The position numbers and the translations under genes were made by a program. The notes beneath the pieces are model-generated. The model did not search any database. It saw only the letters and a program-made list of their open reading frames with translations, and was not told where the DNA came from. A stretch of 64,000 nt of DNA, from assembly GCF_032854445.1 (NCBI RefSeq), contig NC_088302.1, forward strand, positions 30,163,979 to 30,227,978, given 5' to 3'. Numbering within the stretch: the stretch's first letter is position 1; each line of letters begins with the position of its first letter. Positions 1 through 13,000 of the stretch are shown here, piece by piece. The DNA comes from Liolophura sinensis. Lineage: Eukaryota > Mollusca > Polyplacophora > Chitonida > Chitonidae.

Positions 1-3000
1 AATGTAACCTGCATTGCTCCAGGATGATGTCGCGTTTAATGAAGTTAAAGATCATTAAACTCGTACACTATTCATAGAGTAAGGGAGACACAGGAAATAC
101 GTGCACATGCAAAATGAAGAAAACACTTTTGATGCACAGATCATTGGGTGGTTAAGGGGGGTAATTCGTTTGCTTGTTTATAATCAATAAAGGATCCGAG
201 GAAGCAAGGGAATATTCAAAACTGGGTGTCTGAGAATGAGGTAAAACTCACGTCCCAGGTGACATAGCCATTAAAAAGCAAGTCATTTATACCCGTTCCT
301 CTGTATGAGCGGAAGACAGCATTGCTTTTTTACAGAAACAACTTGGATAGGAATTGTTTCCTTACAAAATTTTTACATCTATTAACTTAACATGCAGTCC
401 AAAGGGAAGCGTGTAATTTTAGTATACATTATCCCAAACGCGATGATTTAACGCTGCAACTTAAACTGTTTATGATGTACCTTACCGGTCGCAATTGCTA
501 TAGACACGTTTGTTATAGTTTGCTCGCTGTATAGTCGAAGCTAACGATTAATAGCAAAATATTGCTAAACGCCAAGTGATAAGTCATAGATAAATAGGAC
601 ACCTTACCTGGTACAGTGGTCGTGTGATGAACAGGTATTGCGGGTGCCTTTGTTGTACAGCCATTTAATCAGCACGCGTGCTGGAAGTGCCAGCCCGTAA
701 CAGGCTATGGCAATGATTCGTCTGCTGCTAACCCTCTTTCCGTGAGAAATTCGTCCTTTGATCAAATACTACATAGCTTGCAGGTTAAAACATCGATTAC
801 ACATGCTTCACGTTATTATCTGTACACGTTGTCGCTCAGACGGTATTTATCTGGGTATAGCTGTCATTAACAGGAGAAATGGCGGTATATTGTATGGGAT
901 AAAAATCCACTTAAACCGTTTCGTGGCGAATGTTTGAGATTCACTTAATAGTTACCTCAGGTGAGGAAATCGGAATTATCAAGCCAAACAACGCTGCTGA
1001 AATGCCAAATATAACTGATAGACGCAATGGGCAAAAGTTACAGTAAAGCCAAGCAATAATATAGCGTATCCTCAATAGCTTATTGTACAGTGTAGGTTGA
1101 ATGCATGATAAATCGTCTTCTCCCGAAAATTCGATGAACAGTGTTTGGAGAAGAATGTATCTATTGTATAAGAGAAAGGACATTGCAAGTATAAAACGTA
1201 GAAATCTTTAACGAGCATGTCATCGGACCCAGGTTTTCGCATTACTCCGCGTGCTTTTGTGACGCTCTTATCAAATTTTTGATTGCTGCCTTGTCTTTAC
1301 AGTGATAATGTCTGTTTCTGCTGGCCTTTTTCGTGATGCATTGTGCATATGGCTGGACTACACAAAGGAAGTGTAACAGAGCAGGTCTATCAAAGACGAT
1401 CCAGTGACAGTGCAGTCATTAAGCTTGTAAGGTTAAAGGAGAAGTAAACTTTTAAAAATGACACTATAGGCTGAAAAAAGCACATTTTTTTCTATCTGGT
1501 GGTGCCTGCTGCATAATTTTGCAATTTTTCCTCGCCATACATGCCTGAATACGGCAAACCTGTCAGCCAATGAGAGTAAACCCGGAGCCTACGTCCAACA
1601 TTTCGGTTTCCCGATCGTCAAGCGGAAACGCTCGTAATCCGTTATTGCAGATATATAGGTTTCTCAGTCACGCTTTGATTGCAACTGTTTATAATGAAGA
1701 CAATTAATGGGGAACCTTTCCTGTCCCAAGTAACAAGGGCGGGGAGCTGTATAATCTATTGCTCATTTCTGCCATTGCGATGACGATGTGCGGGCAATCT
1801 GGTAACCAGCTACACATGTGTTACCAGAGAACGATGGTCAGTTTCGTTTGGGCCTGAGCTGTTTTGCCCGGGGAAAGGTTCCCTAGTGGCTTATTGCTAC
1901 AAAGTGCCCACGTGCAATGACAACACATCTCCATGTTGCAAGCATTGTCAAGAACAGCTGTCACGTGATTACTTGACCATCGCCGTTTAAGCGGTATTGA
2001 ACGATACGGTATATGCAACAGAAGCGTTTAGTTCAGATGTGTCGTGAGTATATTTCACCCCAGAATTGATGCTGTGAAACCTGAAACTTCGTTATCAACA
2101 CTTGTCTACTTATCAACAGCTATCGCTTATAATTCGACTCCATCTCAAACGCCATAAATCGTCGAGACGCTTTGTTAACCCTGTATATGTGATAAAGCAT
2201 ACATACATGATCATGACAGTTTTAGCCGATGTACAACCGATTTTTCTTGCTGTTTCATTAAAGATCGATAGTGCATGGAAGCGGCGAGATTAGCTGCCGT
2301 GTGCAGATAACTGGACTCCTGGCCCGTTATCTAGACAACTATATATACGCACGGACGGAGGGAAAATGAAGCTGGAGTTGTGAGACAAGACTATTTATTG
2401 TACCATAATTAGACCTAGTTTTCATTTTTTTTAAGATTAGACTATTGTATTAAGCTTTATGGCGACAATACGCAGGGTATAAGCATATTAACAAATCTGG
2501 TCACATTGAAATGTTCATAAATTGAAATTCATAAAATTCAACAACAACTAACGCTTTTTGCACTGTGTTGCAGAAATTCGTGTTTTTGTAGTTATACACG
2601 TTATCTTCTTTTCATTTTCAATTAGATGTTGATTCCAATATGTTGCAATATGTTTTCCGAAATAAAACTGTTTTCCGAAGCCATCCTACACGCAGATCAT
2701 TCGTTTCGTACACAGATCCACAAGGTTTAATCATTAATGTACATGTGCTGCATGCAGTCATGTACATGTACTGCATGCAGTCATGTACATGTACTGCGAG
2801 GGACGACAGCACCCGATGAACCATGGACATTATATTCATTTATTGATTAGACAATCCTTGTTCCTTAACGCCAAACTAAAAGACTTTGAAATATTGTTAC
2901 AGGGAAAAGCGTGAAAAACTCACTGGTAAATTGCACGATGACATGTTACAGCATATCTTCTGTATATATCTGACTGGGTAAATGGGTATGTTGATTTATG

Positions 3001-5212
3001 GATGAATTCACGGAATTAACATTTGCCGTTTGCTTTCATTCGTAGACAGATAAAACTGAGACATGCATAGTGAGGTGGTTTTTCCTCTAAACATTATATT
3101 CAGACAGATATAGAGTAATGGTAACTCGGTGCACATAGTCGCAATGTGCTTGTGTCTTAACAAAGAAAGAATCAGCTTCCAATGATGATCTACATTATTA
3201 GCTAGAAAATGCGGTGTAGAACGGTCAGGAATTCTTTGCAACGGCCATGTCTAGGTTTATATAAATGACTATGAGACATTACTCAATCTTATATTAGCGA
3301 ATATCTTCAGAATGTCCCGCTAAAACTCCCACCGTCACCGTCACTAATGTTCTCTGTGCAATATGCAGTCTATATTACACGTATCGACATTGACGTGGTC
3401 TAACCTGAAGTTTTTCGGAGATTGCCTGCCCTCTATAGGTACTGTAAACACGATGAGCTTGACGTGCGAATCATCACTTTTGCACCTGAGCGTCATATGT
3501 GGCAAAGTCAGTTATTTGCCCACGACCTGTGGTTTATGGCCTGCAAGACAGTTTCTGCCTCCAAAACACTGATCGCCTACAACTGAATAAAGCCTGAAAA
3601 ATACGTCATGAAACACATAATACAAAAATTAGTACAATTTTTTAAACTAAGGACATCATAACAGGTATCATAATATCACATGGCCTTTGGAAAGACTACG
3701 TTAAAGTCTCTGTCAAGCTGGCATGTACTCCTGTAGATTCGTGCTCAAAGACCCATTCTTATGTGTCATATGAAGGCCGGATGTTATTTGTGCACGACCA
3801 TCATCGTTCATATCGATTGCATTGGTTCATAGTTATGGTAACGATGTGGTTACAGACAACCTAATGTTTGTCCGATGCTCAGGCCGCACATTACCCGCCA
3901 CTTAACACGGATTTAGTGGCTGATCAAACAGATCAGGGGTCGCAGGGGTGTGTCCGAGATCGCAGATCATCTTTAAATAACGGGACGATGCGATGTAATA
4001 TGGTTTAGGCCTGTATCCAAGGAGAACGTATTAGCAGCCTTAGCCCCAGGCATTGACCATCATACACAAGGAACACAGGAATGACATTTGCCTGTCTATC
4101 AGTTAACGGATTACTTCAAGACGGGCGTCAGCGTTTCGCTCCCTCAGCTATTGAGCTACGGTCACCATTTCATAGAAGCCTTTCATCTGTAACAGCATCT
4201 GGGATGTCATTTACTGACCAAGGTAAGTGAAAATTATTTTCTTATTTTCAAGACATTCAATATTGAACACATTCAGATTAGAGATACAAAAAATTTCGTG
4301 ATGAAAACCCATCGATTTTTCCATACTACAACATTCTGAGCCTATCGTTGTGGGGAGAATCTCGATTTTGTCGCCAGTATTATTGAATTAATCCAAATGG
4401 CATTTCAACGTAGAGTCGTTTATCCAATGATGACCCGTGTTCTGAACAAGAACAGCCGAAAACACTGATTCAGTGGTCTCTTTCATTTACTTAGACAGAG
4501 GACCTATATCAAGATCTATCTATCGGCGACCATTTTGTTCCGGTAAAACAGGTTGTATGCCACATGTCTGTGTGTCTGTCGTACACTTTATGGTATGGTG
4601 TTATTACTACAGCCGTTGTTACTGGTCTAAAAACATTGGGTTACACATATAACTAAAGCAACCGTTCGACTTTTACATGGATTTTTCATTACATGTAGCA
4701 TTTCACTCTCAGCATGATAGTAGCCTTCGTTGTCCCAGTAGGATTTTGCGCCGTATTGTTTTTAGTCATTTCACACGGGAATTACTTTTTTCTTGTCTAA
4801 TGTCGGGGTGAGATCCAGTCTTGCAATATACCATGATATTAATGATGCAATGACCGTCAGTTATCATTGCGAAGTGTCTTGAACGTTAACAGCAAAGTAC
4901 ATTTATATGGAAGATTATATTTCTATTACTTCCCTCCCTAAAGGATTTTTCAAAGAATTGATGTTATGGGTTATTACGGTGTGAATTGGTCATAGGTGTA
5001 CCCTACCCTGTGTATGTTTCACGAGAATTATAGACATTTTGGAACAAGGTTAGATCTGACACTTAAAGATACATTTTATTAAATGCAGTAAATAGCTCAA
5101 AGAAAAACTAGTATTTGAAATATTAAACCATTTATTCATATATTTCTTCATTTGATTAATGTTGTTTATTTTTAAGTCTGACGTACAATATTTCACTTAT
5201 GATACAACAATC

Positions 5213-5366
5213 GGTCGTACGTGGGAAGGTCTTCCAGCAACCTGCGTATGGTCGAGGGTTTCCATCGGGCTCTGCCCGGTTTCTTCCCACAATAATGCTG
5301 GCCGCCGTCGTATAAGTGAAATATTCTTGAGCATGGTGTAAAACAGCAATCAAATAAATAAATGAT
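5213..5366 (+). mobile_element. SINE, 5'-truncated (tRNA head missing)
   Basis: It contains the body of the common SINE of this window, including GTATAAGTGAAATATTCTTG and the ending CAATCAAATAAATAAAT. The tRNA-like head is absent. The right arm has only a short tail-like remnant at the matching place (about 37020-37052). Confidence 0.8.
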
Positions 5367-5494
5367 TTTTACAGCAATCTGATTTACGAGTGAAGGAAAA
5401 TGGGCTCGAGGACAATTTAAATAATTTAAATAAATTTAAAATAAATTAAATATCTCTGCTTGAAACCAGCTTTATACCACAAATACCTAAAACA

Positions 5495-5830
5495 CAGAAG
5501 GCTGCATGAAACCATCCTTGTAGGCTAACCACAATGCCTGGATATCTGTATGCCATCCTTCTCGACTGACCACATTGTCTGGGTATGCGTATACCACCCT
5601 TCTAGACTGACCACATCGTCTGGGTATGCGTATGCCACTCTTCCAGACATACCACATTGTCTGGGTATGCGTATACCATCCTTCTAGACTGACCACATTC
5701 TCTGGATATCCGTAAACCATCCCCCCAGACTGACCACATTGTCTGGGTATTCGTATACCATGCTTTCAGACTTAACACATTCTTTGGATATCCGTATACC
5801 GTCCTTCCAGACTGACAACGTTTGTAACAC
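5495..5830. repeat. minisatellite, ~40-bp unit (left arm)
   Basis: About eight imperfect copies of a unit containing GACCACATTGTCTGGGTAT and GTATACCATCCTTC. The inverted partner is at 36385-36570 in the right arm with fewer copies, so the array predates the duplication. Confidence 0.8.
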
Positions 5831-6672
5831 CTGGCTTTCTATAAGGAGGTACCTCATCCAACTGCAACATAGGTCATCTGCTTTGCCTCTCATAACTGTC
5901 GTATCACGACACTGGGAAGTGTTCTTCGGTACATCCTCTTCAGAGCGATCCATCTATCAACAACTCAGAAACAGCTGTCTGTCGTTCTGTTCGCATTGGA
6001 AAAGCAGGATGTTTATAATGTAGATCTGTGTGTTGATATTTTGGATACCATCACTCCGTATTCACTTGCCCATTGATCCCCCATAAACAGGTATAATTCT
6101 TTCCAGACTGTTTTCAAGCATTTGCATAAATTCCAGGTCATGAACTTTCATGTTGGATAATCCGTTATAGATAATTAACGAACAATCATCATCAACACGC
6201 CATGGATTTATCGAAAGAGGAAATAACCTACCATACAGGAATGCATTAACGTCGAAACAATTTCTTCGATTCACTTTCTCCAAATGGAGCAAGCTATATT
6301 AGCAAATATGTGGATAAAAGCTCGCTTGAAGCCATGCACTGCCAACCAGTATTTAATATATTTTCAGGCATATTTGTACAGATAGTTATTGAGTTATATT
6401 GTGTTTACGAAATAGCAGTATACGCACCTCATCAAGGGAACAGCTCTAAAGCTCGTACAAGTCAAGGATGTGAGAGAAAAGCCTTACCAATCAAATAAAT
6501 AAAAATATATACATATTATTTATTTACTTTTTGTGGTATTTATTTAATATTTATTTGTAGGTATAATGTGCTCACCTTATTCACGTTTCCAACGTTGATT
6601 GTCTATATACATCGAAATTATTATTGTTATCTCTGTTTCATTCAGCCTTCTGTGTTTTAGGCATTTACGGAG

Positions 6673-9600
6673 ATGTGGGGTGCAGCCACCGTCCTTATCT
6701 TACTGGCAATTGTTCGATGCCGGGGCAGCAATGACACAGGAGAGCTCCCTTCCAGGTACTAAGACTTTACGTTGATTGCCTACATGATTCCATGACTTGT
6801 TAAATTCTATAAATACCATGGCAAAACATGGGGGTACATTGAAAAGACCATGTGCTTTTTTTCACACAAAAAATTGGATTTACAGTTATGGGGTTAAGAT
6901 AACAGTTTATGTTATACTCGCCACACATAACGATCAGAGGTAATTTGTACAGTTCACACGTGTATGTAACTTTGGTTCTTGAGAAATTTCGTATTTCGAA
7001 CTGTGATTTTTTTCTTCAAATTTTCTCCTAATGTGTAGCGAACGAATGTGTGTACAGTGTGTGCATATGTCGAAGGGAGTGGGGTTTGGTTTGTTGGCCT
7101 TTATGATATCGCAAAAAAAGAGAGAATTTTATCGAAATGTGCTAGAAAATCTCAAAAGCAAACAATTAATGGAATAAACTGATTCTAGCTGAAGAAATTT
7201 GGTATTCGTCTAATGCATTATTGCTCGTGGTATTATTTCGCGACTATATGCGAAAAAATTCCTATGCTTTAAGTGTTCAAAAATATTCAGACTCCTATGT
7301 ATTTATATTTACTGTGCCAGATCCACAGAAATCTACATCGAGTACAGATGCGATCAGTATTCGTGTATCTCCCTATAACAGGCCCTGATGTAACGGTGAA
7401 GAAAGTGTTTTCATACAAAATATTTAATGGCGTCGTTATTGTTTACATTGACAGGAGATTCCTTGTGAAACACATACTAGCGGACTATGACCCTAACGTG
7501 GCACCTGGCGATTTGGAGAGTAAGTTATTTTGTTTCAGCCCAGTTTTCATTTAAACCGAAACAATGGAAAGTAACAAAGACGAGAGTCTGTCTTGTTATG
7601 TTATCTTGTTATCACCTATACAGAAACAACTTTTTGTTGTTCTTGTTATTACCACAAGTTATTTAAAGTTTGTTTTCACTAGCTAATGTGTATCCATGTT
7701 GGCTGGGATTCCTGTGCTGTGCCACCACGATTTGATATTTAACATCCCCAACCAAATTATTATTATTGTGACCTATATAAAGCATACTACCCTGACTACT
7801 AATATCAGTCAAGTCCTTATATTATACAAATGACACTGATACATCCTCTTATCCACACAGGTGAGGTGTGCATGGAACTGTTGAGGCTTGACGTCAAGGG
7901 TTCTCGCGTGATTCATGTACATTTCCATTCATGCAAACTATGTTTCATTCTTCTTTGCTTCAGTGAAGCCGACTGAAGTGGGAGTGCAGATGTACCTGCG
8001 ACACCTCGACTCCTTTAACGAGGTAACCATGGTAAGTATCGATGGAAATTGAACCTTAGCGAAGCGACCAGGACGTGGCTGATAATGAAATTTAACGAAA
8101 CCACCATGGTGAGCATAATACGAAAGTGAAACCTAAGATGACCACCATGATGAGTATAGGTCGAAAGTGAAACCTTGAAACCCACCATGATGAGTAGCGA
8201 TATAGGTCGAAAATGAAACTTAACGAAGTCACCATGATGAGTGGAACTCAATGAGTTCTAGTTGTGAGTACAGGTAAATGTCGAACGTGGAACCATGATA
8301 AGTATGCATCGAAAGTTTAACTTAGCGAAGGCACAGTGGTAAGTATAAGTGAAAGAGAAATTTTACGAAGCCATCTTAGTTGGTTTGTATTTACTTACAC
8401 CTCAAGTCGTGGCATACAGTAGTGACAAATTGCATACATTAATGAAAAACATAAACAAGTCATGCATTCACAGGCGACATAAACCATTTAGGTGAATTCA
8501 GAAATTACGCCCTTCAGCATAATCCCATTATGGCTATCCTACCACATTGATATGACGCTTTTCTTCATGTACCTAAATTTACCGTTTATGATAGCATGGA
8601 ATTTTAAATTGTTTTTAGTCACGTATGGTTATAAACTGCAATGCAATAATTCAAAAGAATAAAATGGCATAAAATGTAGAAGCTATAGAAGACAACATAC
8701 TCAGCAGAAATAACCTTCCTTTAACCCCTAAGTTAATAGAAAACACATGCATAAAGCTGCCCAAAATAGGCCGCGGCATGTGACAATTAAAAAATATTTC
8801 ACAGGCGATCCCTACCTTGCCGCTGTTATTCAAAATGTAAGCAATTCGCTCGGCTTTGTATGGCCGTATATTCGTCTTAATAGCTACATGGTATAATCGA
8901 AACCCGCTTTTCTAGACTTTCACTTAAGTTTAAAATTTCGTCACTGGAAATCACCAGAATCTTCTTCAGAATGGGAAACAGGTGAGATTTTAGGCAAAAA
9001 ATTCGATCAATCCAAATTCAGTCGATTATCTTGCGCTTGCCGAAATAATTACGTTTAACAAAAGATGAACCTCGTCTTTGCACATTGTATCGTTCAAAAC
9101 CGGTCATGAAAATCGTAAAATTTAAAATGCGACCCACTTTATAACTTTTTCAACCATTGTAACCGGTTTAATATTACAATAATACAGGTATTATAGTATG
9201 ATAATTTGAGCAATTCTTTGCGAATGGAGCAAATTTGATCTGATTGGCGTATATGACTTTTTCACCAAAATCTAGGCACTTTAAGAATGCGAGCATACGA
9301 AGAATGCTCTGAGGCCAACCTTTGGCCATGATTATGAATGAGAAGAAAGGAAAAGGAGAGGACTGACATGAAACTTGTTGGCTAATCTCCACCAGTTAAA
9401 GCTGCTAGTACTTTCAATTTGTTTGAATGATCTTTTAAGAGATATCATACTGTTTCACTAATATCGTGTTAAGATTTTAGATCTTTTCATCAGCCCTTCG
9501 GGAAGATTACCCTTATTGGCTTCGTTATCATTTGTTATTGCGACAATGTTAATTAACATAAAAAAACATCTGAAGAGGCAATAAATAATGTAAATTCATC

Positions 9601-9908
9601 TAGAATGGCTACAGAAGGACATTTTGTCAAACATTATTAGTTTTACTAAGTAACTATGACATTCTGAGTGGCCCTTGTTTTAAAGAAGAAGAGACAAGAA
9701 AGCATACATGTACCAGCCAATTATCATATTATCAAATATCAACTGGGGGCCTCCGTGGCTCAGTCGGTTAGCGCGCCAGCGCGGCGTAATGACCCAGGAG
9801 CCTCTCACCAATGCGGTCGCATAACCAACTGAGCCACGGAGGCCCCACTCCTTCAAACGAAAGAGTGTCATCATGTATGCATGACCATTTGTGTTAAAGA
9901 AGAATGTT

Positions 9909-9969
<61 letters not shown>

Positions 9970-9986
9970 TAGCGCGAACAGCCTGT

Positions 9987-10038
<52 letters not shown>

Positions 10039-13000
10039 AAGGGTAATGGTTGGGGAAGATTGAGGGCAAGGATATGAAGGAATGGATAATAGAGGAAGAC
10101 CAGATAAATGGGCTACAGGAGAGAACAGTAAGGGAATTGTTAATTACGGTGAGTTACCTTTACTCTTTAATACTATTGTAGGATTTTGACGTGACTTTGT
10201 TCTTGCGTCTGATTTGGCTGGATCCTCGCCTAAATTACGGTAACTACAGCCACATCCCTGAGCCCCTGGAGCTGAATGTCAATGTGATGGACAGCTTGTG
10301 GGTGCCTGACTTGTTCTTCGCCAATGAGAAGACCGCCATGGTTCATGACGTCACGGTTCCCAACCGATTAATGCACGTGTACAGGAATGGCACAGTTCGA
10401 TACAGCGTGAGGTGAGAAGTCAAGCCAGAGGTCAAAAACAGGCTGTTCGCGCTATGTTTACAGGAGATGAGTAATGTCTTACAGCATTTTTATAATTCAT
10501 TTGCTCAGTGCCATTTGACCGTGGTAATGCTAACGCCAGGGAAAATCCTCTGCGCTTATTCAGTTATGAAATTCGATAATGCATTTAATTTCAACACAGT
10601 TAGCCATGTTGTCGCATGTTCATCCATATGCAAAATCAGTGGTGTTGGTACCTTCGTGCTTTCAAACGAGAAATACAGCTTTGGTGCTCTGATTTGTCTA
10701 AATACATGTTCGTAGTTCTTGGCTTAAACCAGGAAAAAGAAATGACACAATCAATGACTTAATCGATACATAATCAAGGCTCTTGCAGTTGTTTGAATAA
10801 CAACGTCTATATTCATCACACAATTTGTTTACATTGTCTACTTTCAGGCATCTGCCGAATTTAGACAGTTCTTGGTTTGTAATGTCAATGTATTTATTTT
10901 GCCATTACAATTTCTTTCCGTCAGACTTTCCATGAAATTAGGCTGTGAGATGAGTTTACAGTACTACCCATTTGACAGTCAGATATGCCCTGTGGAGGCT
11001 GAAAGTTGTGAGTTTCCTACCATCATAACTACCTGTGTCACAATACTTCATGGATACAATTAAATGATCAAAGAAGTTTCAACATAAATGCTTTGTTGTC
11101 GCACATAATGTAGATCTTGTTAACGCCGGTTATGCTTCCCATTTTTAAATGATTTAGCTTTTCCTATAATATTCTTGAGCAAATACATGAAATGAATAAG
11201 ATTTTCTATTCTGTATACTGTATAATGGTTTTGGAAGGAATTTTCCGCCCAAGCCTGTGCCAAAGGTTGCAAATCCGGTACGTGCCTGTTGCATACCCTT
11301 GTATTACATGATCCCAGTGTTTAATAGCAAAAATTTGAACAAAAAATTTGTTCTTTATGTTCATCGCGTTTTCTTCTCAGCTCGTTTTATTTCTCAGCCT
11401 GATGCTTATTTCAGACGGACACACCACGGATTCTGTGTTATTCTCCTGGTACGGAGACTCTCCTTTTGTTACTCCTGATGATACGCTCGTCGCACAGTTT
11501 CATTTATTGAAAGTGGAAACAATCGATTGCACAAAAGGTTATGGGACAGGTAAGTTAAAAGAAAAGACAACAAGTAATATATAAGTTATTCAAGGCGAGG
11601 TATGGGAATCAGACCTGAACGGCCACAGCCTTTTTTCTGATGCGGTTGGTAATCTATGAATCAATGTATATGTGATGCACCATATTAAAACAACCGGATA
11701 TATGATATAACGTCACTTGTACCCCCACGTACTAGGGTGACGTAAGCGGAAATAGCTACGGTCTTGGGTTATTGAGCTAACTTGCACCTGATTCATCAAA
11801 ATTAGTAACAGGGCGATGCTTTCGATTCTCTCGATGTGTTCGGTTTTGCTTACATTGAACCGCGTATAACATCACAAAGAAAAAAGTTATGTTTTTTTAA
11901 GCCTCACGCGGTATACCTTATCAATAGCCGATGTATGTACAGTCAGTGTGGTGTTATCGATTCTTTTAATATGACATGTATACACTCCCGATATTTATTT
12001 ATTTATTTATTTGATTTGTGTTTTACACCTTGGGCTGGGGAAGAAACCAGCATGAGCTGGACATGAACGCACAATGACCAGTTGCCAGTTGTCACAGTGT
12101 CAAGAGACTGTATTTGACAATGTCACAAGGTTGCATTTCAGTGAAAATGTGTGACCAGTTGCCAATTTTCACAATGTCAAGAGATTGTATTTCAGTGATT
12201 ACGGATGACCAGACGTCAGTTGTCACAATGTCAAGTGGTCGTATACCACTGATAATATGTGACCAGTTGCCAATTGTCACGGTGTCACACGGTCGTATTT
12301 CACTGATAATGTGTGACCAGTTGCCAGTTGTCACAATGTCAAGAGGCCGTATTCCACTGATAATATGTGACCAGTTGCCAATTGTCACGGTGTCATGCGG
12401 TCGTATTTCAGTGATAATGTGTGACCAGTTGCCAGTTGTCACAATGTCAAAAGGCCATATTCCACTGAAAATGTGTGACCAGTTGTCACGGTGTCAAAAG
12501 GTCGTATTTCAGTGATAATGTGTGACCAGTTGCCAGTTGTGACAATGTCGAGAGGCCGTATTTCACTGATTATCAGAATGTTATATGGTCTTATTTCACC
12601 TGTTATGTGCGACGGATACCATGAAGTTACCGCTAATCTATTCGGTCTCTTTTCTCTACATGTACAAGTATACATAAACTATGTCTACCTGTTCTGAATT
12701 TGTCTACAGCAGACGAGTTTACGTGTCTGAGATCGAATATCTATCTGGAAAGAGACCACGGCTATTTCATCCTCCAGGTGTACATTCCCAGTGCTCTGAT
12801 TGTCCTCCTGAGTTGGGTCTCCTTCTTCTTGAACGTGGACGCCGTACCTGCCCGGATCTCCCTTGGGGTACTCACCGTGCTTACCCTCACCACCCAGAGC
12901 TCCACCCTACAGGCCAGCCTCCCTCAGGTCTCCTACGTCAAGGCCCTGGACGCTTGGCTGGCCACCTGTCTGTGTTTTGTATTTGCTGCGCTCCTTGAGT

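Larger units (their letters stand above)
1..6672. other. non-coding upstream region of channel gene A
   Basis: I see no supported exon here. It holds a few copies of a 23-bp ACATGTAC-containing repeat (about 2740-2800), a 3' SINE fragment (5213-5366) and a ~40-bp minisatellite (5495-5830). A pyrimidine-rich stretch ending in TTTTAG just before 6661 could be the acceptor of an intron in the 5' untranslated region of gene A; the same arrangement precedes exon 1 of gene B. Confidence 0.6.

Noticed and set aside
12092-12697. Overlapping open frames on both strands in intron 6 of gene A
   Set aside because: All lie within the 52-bp minisatellite and have the same repeat pattern.
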